From NCBI GenBank assembly GCA_023653785.1, contig JAMKCH010041490.1, forward strand, positions 112,042-176,041: DNA of 64,000 bases, read 5' to 3'. The DNA is from Ophioderma brevispina (lineage: Eukaryota > Echinodermata > Ophiuroidea > Amphilepidida > Ophiodermatidae). Positions 12,882-23,310 of the stretch are shown here, in pieces (the stretch's first letter is position 1; each line of letters opens with the position of its first letter). The translations under genes and the position numbers were made by a program. The notes under the pieces were generated by a model. The model was not told where the DNA came from and did not search any database. It worked only from the letters and a program-made list of their open reading frames with translations.

Positions 12882-15764
12882 CTGGTAGTGTATTCTTTTT
12901 TCTGGCCCTGTTTATTGGAATGGAATGTCCCGTAAAGATTTGGAGTAGGTTTATCATCTCATTTCCTGTGACCTTTAAAGGGTAACCTCTATACGAGAAG
13001 AACTAATAGAAGCACTATTTTTTTGTTGTTTAAGTACTTTTACTAGGACTTAACAGCATTTTTGCGATTAAGAACATTAGGCATACAAAATTTTGTTTGC
13101 TGCGAATCTTAACAACATCAATAATAACATAATGAACTCTTAGAATTCTCGGGGGCCAAGTTAGCTACGCAATTGAATCCGAGGATTTATGGATAAACAT
13201 GAAGAGGAAATTCGAAGCGAATGCCATGCTACCATTGTAAGAAGACTATTAAGTGTCCTTTCCTCTTAATGATGGTGACCACGATGCTTATATAAGACTA
13301 ATGAAGGTAACAAGTTTCTATTTGTCCAAGGTTTTCTTAGTTTTATATTTTTCATCTGAATGTTTAATATGAACATGCACTTGTTTATGTTTCCAATTGT
13401 TCATCCCTTGTTCATATATTCATTAAACGAGAAATCGTTCTTTTATAGATCCGATAAGTTGGATATCCGATAAGGAAGCGAATTCACTCTTATTGAGTTG
13501 TGATTCTTTGTGAATTTGTTTGTTGGTGAGAATTATTGTATGTGAGGTCATCATTCATAGCCTTCGTGACATGAAGAATTGTGGCGCCTCATTGGTATGA
13601 TTTTCAGTGTGACATGCATGCACGAATGTGGAATGCAGACCGTTGAGATCATGGCAGCCCTTGACATTGAATGATTGTGCGTTTGTACATGCACAGGCCT
13701 GGCTTTAGGCATTGGCGCCAGACTACCGTATCACGTGCCTTATTACGAGGCTATTACCAGACATAACATTAATGCTTTCCACACGTTGTCTGTAAATGCT
13801 ATGAATGGTGACCGACACATAATATACTCACCAGTCAGATCTCTATGATGTCTTCAATTAATTCAACCGTCGGTCAAACCACTGAGCGGTCTCGCCTAAC
13901 TCGTCCGCCATGTTCGAGAATAATCACGCGATTTGCGGCGCAGGTTCTGATTGACTATTAGTTCACTCCGAATAAGAGCGTTTTCTCCCCTCTTTTAGGC
14001 TAAAAGCCGTTCGAGAAGAGTTCAAAGTGGGATTCACTCAGAAGAAGAGTGCATTTGAGCCAATCGGTAAACGATGAGCTCGGTAACCCTCGGTTAAGGT
14101 GTCTCTCCATTTCTCGCTCTTTTAGAGCTAAATGCCACGCGAAGTAGAGTTTAATTAAAATCACTCCGAAATCAGAGTGATTTTGCACTCTTTAATTTAA
14201 GAGAGTAGTCTTTCATCACGCGAAAAGACCACAAACCCAATTTTGCAAAGTCTCTACTTGCCGTCTCATCAATTCTGGCTGCAAGTTTGAAATAAGAGGG
14301 GGGAGCAAGAAAAAACTTAATCACGGAGATGTGTTTGAACTAGCAATGGAAAGTAAGCAAACTAAACCTGTGTAGAAGCCATTCTGTGTTGTACTTGGAA
14401 GGCTTTCAAAGGAAATTACAAAACGAAAGACTCGGCATTTATGTGCTCGAAATTGCGAATTCTACCCTTCGAATCTGAGAAATTCTTAAATGATAGTTAG
14501 GTGTATTTATAGCTGTGCAGATAGTGGCATCGTCAGGAGCCCGATACTGCAAAAAACTACCTTATGGATGGAGAGTGATAAAAATATTAAAAATATTTAT
14601 TTATGACTTTTTATAACGACATTTTTTAATATTTTTTTCAACTTTTCAAAAGTAACTTTTATTCAGCGCGTTGGTGAATCAACAGTTATAGTTGTGAGAT
14701 ATGGCATCGTTAGGAGGCCGGCTGTTAAACAATATTTATACTATACTTATATCTTTATACTGACTATTTTAGCTAGAACTTTATCATGAGCAGACGTTTA
14801 AGAGTAATGCATTGTACATTTATTCGCGGCGTTACTATATCAGGGGTCGGTTGTGTTGGAAATCAATTTCCAACGAATACTTACCAAGCTGGATAAGCAT
14901 CTTGTCATAACTGAAACACACGTTTTATGGTGTTGAAATTGTTTTAAATGGTGTGAGCCGTAATAGAATGTTGACTGCAGAACATAACAGGAAAATGTCA
15001 TACATCTTAAGCTTTTTGCCGGGAATTAATAAATGGGCACGGATGACCAGGACAAGATTATCGGATATCTGTATCATTCACTGACGCTATTCTATCAAGA
15101 TTGAATGGAGAACGATGGGGAAACCTGTCGCGTCTTTCGGCTGATGTTGATTAGAACTATCTTAGAGTGAGGTTAGCTATAGTTTGCTTTGCAATAGATT
15201 TTGTGATTTGATTGTTAAAATTGACAGACAGACAGACAGACAGTTAAACGCAGCGCGCAGGTTAGACTTGCTGTGACGTTTCCCCGGACGTTTCTGTTGT
15301 TAAAAAAAATAGCAATAATTTGAATTACAATTCCTGACAAATATGACACACACAAGTCATGCGGAAAATTCATGCGGAAAACAAGTAGCACAATTAAGAC
15401 ACTGTCAAGTCGGGAACGGGAAATAAAACAATACATAAGAAAGGGAGTCAAACAGTTACCTCATTTAGCACACTACGACTAACAGATAGGATGCTCAGTC
15501 TTACTGTTTTTGATGTGTGTGCACAAAAATAAATATTCCCAAAAATATCTAGAGATTGAAAAATGTGAAGTAAATATCGTTAGCGGAGCTGCAGGAATTA
15601 AAGCACTGGAAATGAGTTAAACACTAAAAAATACCAAATAAGGACCACATTAGTATTTCATGTAACAAATATATAAAAGTTACACTCTCAGAGGATGCGT
15701 AAACCCCTCGATTCACTTTCTGACAATGGACAATGATATAAAACATAAGGTTGACATGCTTGGA

Positions 15765-15967
15765 CTTAATAGAAACTCCACTGGATATATTATAGGATAT
15801 ACAAGAAATCCTACCTCGATACACTTAACAGATAGACAAGAAAACTCCTACCTGGACTATACTGGATATATAGACAAAACTTCCTACCCAGGATGTGACT
15901 AATAGATAGACAAGAAACCCTACCTGGGGGATATACTTAACAGAATAAACAAGAAACTCCGACCTGG
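15765..15967. repeat. 36-bp minisatellite, array 2 (left part)
   Basis: Degenerate monomers with GAAACTCCTACCTGGA-type cores. The last monomer is cut after GACCTGG by the LTR element. The array resumes at 22566 with CTGGATAATATACTTAAC. Confidence 0.85.
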
Positions 15968-17065
15968 TGTTATATGGCCTCCATTTTCTGATTAAACTAT
16001 AAAAATATTATTTTCGCAATTTTATTTGAGAAGGGATTCTCATGGGAAAAAGCCCTTTGTTTACTATAAAAGAGAGGAAAGGTGATTCCCTAGAGTGTTT
16101 ATGCAGGCTGCACCGTTTAGATGCACAATAGGGAAGTGGGGAATTCCCCAAGATGTATGTAAACTTAGTAACTTCGAAGACACTTGTTTATGTTTTGAGA
16201 TCATCACATGCAAGAACCTAGGGAATTCCCCACAAAGTATATTATGATAGTGATGATAATTTAGATGTGAAATTGATTGATGTGTGGCCAAGGTCATGTT
16301 TATGCATGAGGGTGATGTAAGGATATTGTTAGAAGGGAAATCTAGCTGTGTGAAGATAAATATGAGTTGAGACTGAAGGACTGAGGCCAAGCAGTTTGAA
16401 ATCAGAGGAGCTGAACTAGAGCTCTGGAGCCTATACAGTTATATTTAGAGCTATAGTTTTTCTCTACAATAATGGTAGATTTGAGTTCTACATCTGTGCA
16501 GGATTTCATATTTTGGATGCCGCCGGAGCTTGATAGCTAAAGGTCTGCTGTCGTCTTTTAAGCCAAAGCGCTTCAGTTTTGGAATCAAAAAAGGGATTAC
16601 AATTTTGTCATTTATGAGGTACTGGACGGACTGTGTATGGTGGTATTTTTACCTGAGTTTATTATTGGGACCATTTGTCGCGAGGGAAAGCCCGTCGTCT
16701 TTGAAATGCTGGACAAGATTGACCTTCAGGAATGAGAAGATGCCCTTGGAATATTTACCGAGTTTTGTAGGAACTTGCAGCGCTTGTTCATTTTGCAGTT
16801 CTTCGCTGTGAGGACATGTTATCGTTGAACTGCAACGCTACGTGTGGACCTCCGTGGACTTCTTGTTTTAAAATTAAGTATAAAATAAAATTGTGTGTAA
16901 TTGTTGTATCTGATTAGTATGTTTGGACATACCAAATCTGAACCAAATCAATTACAGATCATTAAAATGTTTATTATATATAAATTTAGATCTTTGTGCA
17001 CAAGGATCGTTTATTTTGTGTTTGAAGGAATTTCTGACCTTAGGCGTACAAGAGACGTCATAACA
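15968..17065 (+). repeat. 5' LTR
   Basis: Starts TGTTATATGGCCTCC and ends GACGTCATAACA, so it has the TG...CA ends with a 6-bp inverted terminus TGTTAT/ATAACA. It is colinear over its length with 21457-22565. A possible TATA element, TATAAAATAAAA, is at about 16880. The matching site in the 3' LTR is altered. The two LTRs differ by many small indels plus substitutions, which points to age, read error or both. Open frames at 16530-16811 and on the minus strand at 16064-16390 are not kept in the other LTR and are not genes. Confidence 0.88.
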
Positions 17066-17070
17066 GGAAT

Positions 17071-17090
17071 TGGGGGCTCGTCTTCCGGGA
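17071..17090 (+). promoter_or_regulatory. Primer-binding site, tRNA-Pro type
   Basis: Five bases after the LTR end the sequence reads TGGGGGCTCGTC, then a two-base insertion, then CCGGGA. This is the complement of the 3' end of tRNA-Pro, as used by several retroviruses and retrotransposons, with a small insertion. It fixes the element's orientation as plus strand. Confidence 0.75.
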
Positions 17091-17271
17091 ATTGAAAATT
17101 TAATAAATTTGAGCCTTATTGTTCAAAAATTACACACAAAAAGTTTGATTAAAATTGTAAAACATTGTGACACATTTTTGGCATACAAAATTTTGGTGTT
17201 CTTACTATACATTGTACTACCATTGTAGTTTGGTTCAAGTTAGTATATTGTGTGGTCGAGTCACAATAACA

Positions 17272-18770
17272 ATGGAGTTTGATCAAGTGTTCATAGGGCC
17301 AAATAACTTGGGAGAGTTTTGATGAGCCTGAGAAAGACTGAGTTAATGAAACTAGCCAAGCATTAGGCTTGAGGCAAAACTGCTTGAGAAAAGCAAGTCA
17401 TCAAAAATTAGTTTGATTGAAAAGTTGTCCAGGAAGATGTTTGGATAGTCATATTTGGATAGGTGTAGAAGCGGTTGGAACAGGGAACAAGTGATGCAGT
17501 CAAGTTAAAAGAACTTGAAAGCAAATGCATTGGAAAAGAAAAAATGCAAATGGAATTAGAGAAAGAAACTTGCAAATGCAACAAAAAGAAAAGGAATTCT
17601 TGGAAAATAAAATAGTGCAAATGAAATAAGACAAAGAGAGATTGAATTGCAAATGAAAAGAGACAAAGAATTGGAAAAGGAAAAAAAAAATTGCAAAAAT
17701 GAGATGAAACAAAAAAGAGCTTGAAGCTCAACTAGGAGTTAGAAAATTGAAACAAAGGCTAGTCATCAAACTCTTCCAAGCCCTCTGGTTTTGATGCGGC
17801 GAAAATTATTCGCCTGGTTCCAAAGTTTCAGGAACAAGAAGTAGAATATTCGACACTTTGAGAAATTGCCAATAGCTTGAAATGGCCTAGGGAGTCTTGG
17901 ACCTTGTACTACAGTCAGTGTTCATTGGTAAGCCGAGACATATATTCGGCCATGTCATTAAACAGTTGTAGTGATTATGACGAGGTAAGCAGGCAGTGCT
18001 CAAAGCATATGAATTGGTTGCAAGGAGGCATATAGACAAAATTTCAGGTCTTGTCAGAAAAGGATGACCAGACCCATGTGGAAATATTGCCCGCGTAAAG
18101 GAACAAATGGGTGATCGATGGCATCTCTCAAAAGAAGTAGTCGGGCAAAATTTTGGCAAACTTAGGGAGTTGATGTGAGTTGAAGAGTTGTTTCAAACAG
18201 TGTCTACATCCAGATTCAAAACACATATGATGAAAACAAAATTGACAGTTTGCGTGAAGCAACCGTAAAGGCCGATGATTATCCATTGACCACCAAATTA
18301 AGTAATACTAGTAGGCCTAGCCAGGAGTTAATAGGTACAACAAGTACAACAAAGTCGGGTTTCTAACAGAGTCATTGGTAGTACACAGGAAAGGAAATCC
18401 CAGTCAGGTTCCACGAAAAGGGGAGAGTAAAGAAAGTGAATGGTGCTAATCAACAAAAAGCATGGGATGGGACCCAAATCACAATTCAAATGCAATCATG
18501 TAAGAAGCCAGGACATACAAGCAAGGTGTTGGGGGATACATGGCTATCCACCCAAAATGGAGGAAAGAAAGAAAAAGAAAGCCAAAGGAGTCAAAAACCA
18601 TAGGTTGGTGCAGTACTTGGGGTCAAAAGTTCATTCATCTGTTCAGAAACAAGAAAGCCCACAAAAGGGAATTGACACAGAAAAAAAAATTAAGGGAGAC
18701 TTTAAGCTTTGGTTTTGGAGGATTTGGTCACTTTCAGGTGATAGTTAGTTTAGATCCAAAACCCTTAGAA
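17272..18770 (+). pseudogene. gag remnant with SCAN-like capsid and CCHC knuckle
   Basis: Gag forms the virus-like particle and binds the element's RNA. An ATG at 17272 begins a plausible N-terminus (MEFDQVF). From about 17515 to 17760 the plus strand is very rich in Lys, Glu and Gln codons, a coiled-coil-like stretch. From 17790 to 18300, across several frameshifts, it shows the Gmr1-type capsid pattern: IRLVPKFQEQEV, then LKWPRESWTL, then DYDEV, then the CLHPD and KADDY segments. This capsid half is related to the vertebrate SCAN domain, which is thought to derive from a Gmr1-like gag. At 18491-18530 a CX2CX4HX4C knuckle can be followed across a single-base gap. Multiple stops make it non-functional. 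The long Phe-rich minus-strand frame here is only the shadow of the Lys/Glu-rich stretch. Confidence 0.78.
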
Positions 18771-18775
18771 TCATG

Positions 18776-19110
18776 CGGAACGTGATGCGCGAACAGGCCA
18801 TGATATTGGAAGATGCACTGTACATTTGATATTGAGAGTTCCACAGGACCTAGTTGACATTGATTCAGGGGAGAGGTATGGATGTAGTAGTGTCCCTCTA
18901 CACAAATGAATTGGAAATCAGACTGGTTTATGTTGGAACTTTCACAATTGGGGTTAGACAATAACTCCCAGTTAAAGGGGGTATCCATGTTGTTAGGGAA
19001 GATTTGGCCGGGGGGAGGGAGGGAAGTACTACCAGAACCCATAGTTTCCCAGGGGCCTGTACAGTGGATAAGTTGATGAGGAAACTAGGACATTTTCCCA
19101 AGCATGGCAG
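18776..19110 (+). pseudogene. Aspartic protease remnant
   Basis: It lies directly after gag, as expected for the pol start. Near 18783 the frame reads RD, two extra codons, then TG, consistent with a damaged D-T/S-G active-site region. Further on, the frame reads VSVPLHK-like text (about 18885-18905) and then SMLLGKDLAGGR at about 18982-19017, close to the LLGNDLAGG block typical of Gmr1-like proteases. The VTRSM segment near 19110 marks the usual protease-integrase linker. Frames are interrupted. Confidence 0.68.
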
Positions 19111-19640
19111 TAGTAACTAGGTCAATGCCGAAAAGCCTCACCGGAAACGTGCAGCAGGTGATGAGTCAAAATACTCACACATATAGGAAGAGCGTTGAGG
19201 ATGACTTGGTTCCCAAATTTAGAGGATACTTTTCTCTCAAAATAGAGGAATTTGGAGGTCATCTTCCCGCTTCAGGGGAGACTAAATTCCAAGTAGTGAA
19301 ATCCGCCCCTGAGCACAAACAAAGTGACAAGATGGTAAAACAATGTGAAATTCCAGCCACTGAAGCATGATTAGAGTTAGGGGCGACTGTAAAGGAGGAG
19401 ACCCTTTAAGCCATGACAAGCTGGTAACAAATGGCAGCACAACGACCAGCACTTAGGAATTTAGGTGAGAGGGCATTGTCGCAACAGGAAGCCGAGCAAA
19501 TCCGTATGTTTCTACAAGCAAAATGGGGTCCTCATGAGGAACAAAGGGCGGCCACCCGATGCACTTGTAGATGCGGAAGGGAATGTTGTTGCATCAAATT
19601 TGTAGTGCCAAAGGTATCCCATAGGGAAGTGATAGGCACA
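19104..19640 (+). pseudogene. Linker and integrase N-terminal region remnant
   Basis: After AVVTRSM (19107-19127) a frame continues to 19370 with low-complexity, linker-like residues. From 19431 a second open stretch reads RNLGERALSQQEAEQI and runs towards VVPKVSHREVIG, which is the segment just before the HHCC zinc-binding domain of Ty3/gypsy integrases. Stops at about 19368 and 19641 separate the pieces. Confidence 0.65.
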
Positions 19641-20665
19641 TAGCCTATGAATAGTCCCATGGCAGGACACTTAGGGTGAGGAAAGACACACATGACAGAA
19701 TTAGGAATCATTTTTGGTGGCATATACACTCAGAAAAGATGTGTATGAGTATTGTAAGACTTGCACACATGTCAAATGGTGGGCAAGCCTACTCAGAAAA
19801 TGCTACTGCTCCCGTGCCACCAATACCAGCATTTGATGAGCATTAGTAGGGTGTTATGTAAGAGATGTTTGTAGGCCACTCCAAAGACCTAGTCAGGAAA
19901 TCAGTATTGACTGACCATCATGTGTGCTTCACAGATTCCCTGAGGCTATACCCTGGAGAAATATTAGGGCACAGAGTTTAGTGAAAGCTCTTAACAAGTT
20001 TGCACCAGTAGGCCTTCCAAAATTCAATTCCGGTCGATCAAGGATCAAATTTCCTTAGGTTTGTTCCAACAAGTATGGACCAGTTGGGAATTTCCCAGTA
20101 CAGGTTCTTAGCATACCACCCAGAATCCCAGGGGGCCTAGACAGGTTAACACCCAAACATTAAAAACAATGATCAAAAAATATGTTGAATTTGAGAGGGA
20201 GTGGGATGAGGTAGTTATATCCTGTTATTGCTACGGGAGGCGTACAAGAGTCATTTAGGATTCAGGTCCTATTTGAGGTTGGTGTTGGTCACAAAGTTAG
20301 GTGACCATTGAAACTAATGAGGAGAAGTGGTTGTGGACAAATACTGATGTGAATTTGTTAGATATGTGTATCAAATCAGACACAGGCTCCAAAGAGCCAC
20401 AGAAATGGCAAAACAAATTCTCAAAAAGAGTCAGGCAAAAATGAAACATGGTATGACAAAGAGGCTAGGAACCGAGTATTCAAGCCAGGTGATAAAGGTT
20501 CTGGCAACTTGTTCCAATACAAGGGCATCCTTGCAAGCCAAGTATTCTGGAAATATGAGATTGAGAACAAAGTGGGAGACCTTGACTATGTGATCAAAAC
20601 AACAGACCAGGTAGACGTAAAAAGTGACCATTATGTCCACATAAATCTGCTTCAAAGCGTATAAT
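19600..20665 (+). pseudogene. Integrase remnant (zinc finger, core, C-terminal domain)
   Basis: Integrase inserts the cDNA into chromosomal DNA. In order, across frameshifts: the zinc-binding region with PMAGHLG, KTH, EYCKTCTH and CQMVGKP (19645-19790); the core start with LTIMCAS-like text (about 19906-19925); FLAYHPESQG-like text near 20107-20130, the conserved segment around the last catalytic acidic residue; and the C-terminal segment, including IRHRLQRATEMAKQILKKSQ (20373 on), FKPGDKV, LQAKYSGKY and GDLDYVIKTTD (to about 20620). This is the best preserved part of pol. It sits before the RT and RNase H pieces, not after them. Confidence 0.82.
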
Positions 20666-20879
20666 GAAAGAGATGATGACATAAAGCCTGCATGTGTAAT
20701 TTCATCTAGAGTTTAGTGATGAGTGTACAAAATGATGACATCACAGAGTCAGAACCTGAACAAAAAACAGCCACTGTAAACACAGAAAATGATATGGTTG
20801 TCAAATTGCAAAATTCTGACAACTCTTGCCAATTTAGACAAGAAAACTCTTAGGCCATCTCCCAAAAAGTCAACAAGGT

Positions 20880-20990
20880 GAATTGAAAGAGTTAGAGTTT
20901 AATTCATGAGTGGGAAGACAATTTCCTGCTGTACCCAGTGAGACACACGTCATAACCCATGACAAGGATTTGGCATTTCAGAGCCAACCA
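20880..20990 (+). pseudogene. Start of reverse-transcriptase region
   Basis: The frame reads FPAVPSETHVITHD (about 20921-20963). This corresponds to the short conserved leader before the RT palm in Ty3/gypsy pol proteins, usually written as FPDVPSRT followed by HDI/HDV. The RT palm, including the YxDD motif, is absent downstream, so most of the RT and RNase H has been lost by deletion. Confidence 0.6.
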
Positions 20991-21129
20991 AATGAGCAAT
21001 CTCAGTGAGCCAAGAAGTGAGACTGGAAATTCATATCCAGTCAAACTGCACTTTGATGCATATTGGGGAACCTGTACCCAATACTGATCTATGAATTTTT
21101 TCAATTAATTGGTGTGGATGAGAACTTTA

Positions 21130-21265
21130 TAAAAATCCACTGACAGAATTAAACCTTGTTGGAGTTTAAAACTCTACAAGAATACAATCGGACTAGACAT
21201 ATCAAAGAAAGAAAATGTCTTGGCAGATGCCTTGGCCAGAGCTGACCTAAATTTTGTGCAGAAAT
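21130..21265 (+). pseudogene. RNase H C-terminal remnant
   Basis: The frame contains KENVLADALARADL (about 21209-21250). This is the conserved end of Ty3/gypsy RNase H (K-x-N-V-x-A-D-A-L-S-R). Upstream text resembles NPLT and QEYN in broken frames. Its position, about 550 bp after the integrase end and just before the purine tract, shows that RNase H is the last pol domain. Confidence 0.72.
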
Positions 21266-21368
21266 TTAGTTTACAATTTTATGTAATATGGGACTGAGGC
21301 AGCAAGCAAGAACATTTAATAAAAAGTTGTAAGTTTGCACAGTGTAAAATGTTATGTAACAATTACCA

Positions 21369-21415
21369 CAAAAATAAAAAAAATAAAAAAAATAAAAAAA
21401 ATAAAAAAAATAAAA
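21369..21415 (+). repeat. (AAAAAAAT)n simple repeat
   Basis: About five units of an A-rich octamer inside the element, just before the purine tract. It gives the open Lys/Asn run on the plus strand, which is not meaningful as protein. Confidence 0.85.
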
Positions 21416-21444
21416 AATTTCATTTTCATTCAAATTTTCTTTTT

Positions 21445-21456
21445 AAGGGGGAGGAA
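21445..21456 (+). promoter_or_regulatory. Polypurine tract
   Basis: AAGGGGGAGGAA abuts the TG of the 3' LTR. This is the expected plus-strand DNA priming site for an LTR element and independently confirms the LTR boundary and strand. Confidence 0.85.
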
Positions 21457-22565
21457 TGTTATATGGCCTCCATTTTTCTGAGAAATATCAAAAATATTAT
21501 TTTCTCAATTTTATTGCAGAAGGGATTTCTCATGGAAAAGCACTTTGTTGACGATAAGAGGAAAAGGGGATCCATAAGTTGTTTATGCAGGCTGCACCCG
21601 TTTAGATTGCCACAATAGGGGAAGTGGTGAATTCCCCAAGATGTAAAACTAGTAGTAACTTAGAAACTTGTTTATGTTTTGGATCATAAACATTGAGAAC
21701 TAGGGGAAATTCCCCACAAAGTTATATATATGAAGTGATGTAATTAGATTGTGAAATCTGAAGATCGGTGAAAGGTCAGGTTTAGCATGAGGATGATGTA
21801 AGATTATTGTTAGAAAGGGAAAAATTAGCGTGTGGAGATAAATATGCGTAGGGTGACTGAAGGACTTGAGGCAGCAGTTGAACCAGCAGTTGAAAATCAG
21901 AGGAGCTGAATAGAGCCTCTGGAGGCTATACAGTATTTAACTTATAGCGATAGTTTTTCTCTACATAATGCGTAGATTGCGTTCTACATCTAGTGCCAGG
22001 AATTTCATTATTTTGGATGCCAGACGGAGCTTGATCGCTAAATTGTCTGCTGTCGTCTTTAAAGCAAAGAGCTTCAGTTTGGAATCAAAAACGGGATTTC
22101 CAATTTGTGATCTATATGAGGACATTAGCGACAGGACTGATGTGGTATATACCTGGATTTTATTTATTGGGACCATTTGTACGTCGAGGGACAAGCCCGT
22201 CTTCTTGAACTGCTGACCAAGATGACCTTAGGATGAGAAGATCCCTGGAATTATACACGAGTGTGTATGAACTTGTATGCGCTGTATTTTGGAGTCTTCG
22301 TGTGAGGCCATTATCGTTGAACTGCAACGCTACGTGTGGACATCATGTGGACATTCTTGTTTACAATTAGTAATAAATAAATGGTGGGGAATTGTTGTAA
22401 TTTGATTATGTAATGTTGTGGTTTGGAACATTACCAATTCTTGAACCAAAGCACTTACAGATCATTAAAACTGTTTTTATAGATAAGTTAGATCATTTGT
22501 GCACAGCTCTTTATTTGTGTTGAAAGTGTATTTCTGACCGTAGGCGTCCACGAGACGTCATAACA
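21457..22565 (+). repeat. 3' LTR
   Basis: Starts TGTTATATGGCCTCC directly after the purine tract and ends GACGTCATAACA. It is followed by CTGGATAATATACTTAAC of the minisatellite, so CTGG is shared with the left flank. The overlapping open frames on both strands (21961-22216) are not preserved in the 5' LTR. Confidence 0.88.
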
Positions 22566-23310
22566 CTGGATAATATACTTAACAGATAAACAAGAAACTC
22601 CTACATGGATATACTTGAGTTTTAAATATTTTTTAGAAAGAAACTGCCTATAGAGATTATAAAGATAGTGACGAAGCTCCTACCTGGATGGTACTAACAG
22701 AGATTACAAGAAACTCCTACCTGGGATATATTAACAGATATACAAGGAACTCCTCCAGTATATACTAAATATAGACAAGAAATACCTGGATATACTTAAT
22801 AGAGAAACTCATTACCTGGAATACTGAACAGATAAAACAAGAAAGAAACTCCTACCTGGTATACTTGATATATAGACAAGAAACTCGTACCAGGATATAC
22901 TTAATAGACAAGAAAACTCTTACCTGGCATGGTAACTTGATTAGAGACAAGAAACTCGTACCAGGATATACTTAATAGATAGACAAAGAAAGCTCCTACC
23001 TGAATCAGAAAAAAGAAACTGCCTACCTGGATTATACTGGGTAGATAGATAAGAAAACTCTAACTGATAACTTAAACAGATAGACGAGAAGAAACTCCTA
23101 GCTGGCTATACTTTATCGATAGACAAGAAACTCCTACCTGGATATACTTGATAGATAGACAAGAAACTACTACCTGGATGTATATAGCTAGACAAGAAAC
23201 TCCCACGTGGATATACTTAATAGATAGACACAGAGAAACTCCTACCTGGATATACTTAACAGATAGACAAGAAACGCCTACTTGGAGAGAAAAAAACTCC
23301 TACCTCAGGA
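22566..23310. repeat. 36-bp minisatellite, array 2 (right part)
   Basis: About twenty degenerate monomers continue the array cut by the LTR element. Local rearranged spots occur near 22620-22660. The final monomers (23240-23310) run into block B' exactly as array 1 runs into block B at 12130-12165. Confidence 0.88.

Larger units (their letters stand above)
9104..13479. repeat. Tandem segmental duplication, unit 1
   Basis: This ~4.4-kb block starts at AAGCGAATTCACTC inside the foldback element. It continues through 9104-11388 (block A), the 36-bp minisatellite (11389-12165) and a unique block B (12166-13479, ending GATATCCGATAAGG). The whole order recurs in unit 2. Paired landmarks include CGGACGTTTC at 10910 and 15285, and TGGTGACCACGATGCTTATA at 13274 and 24417. 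No gene is recognisable in block A or B. Short frames in it are broken in the other copy, which argues against coding. Confidence 0.85.
15968..22565 (+). mobile_element. Gmr1-like Ty3/gypsy LTR retrotransposon, defective
   Basis: This 6.6-kb element has two ~1.1-kb LTRs, a primer-binding site, a purine tract and coding remnants in the order gag, protease, integrase, RT start, RNase H end. Integrase upstream of RT is the defining arrangement of Gmr1-like elements, a Ty3/gypsy branch described from deuterostomes; most Ty3/gypsy elements have RT-RNase H-integrase. The capsid region also matches the Gmr1 type. The flanking CTGG at 15964-15967 and 22566-22569 is a 4-bp target duplication, and the uninterrupted site is seen in the neighbouring minisatellite monomers. 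All frames carry stops and indels, and most of the RT is missing, so it cannot move on its own. Confidence 0.85.

Noticed and set aside
17408..17731. Minus-strand Phe/Leu-rich membrane-like protein
   Set aside because: It is antisense to the Lys/Glu-rich gag stretch of the LTR element, which explains its composition.
15968..22565. Endogenous retrovirus with envelope
   Set aside because: Only ~200 bp lie between the RNase H remnant and the purine tract, which leaves no room for an envelope gene.
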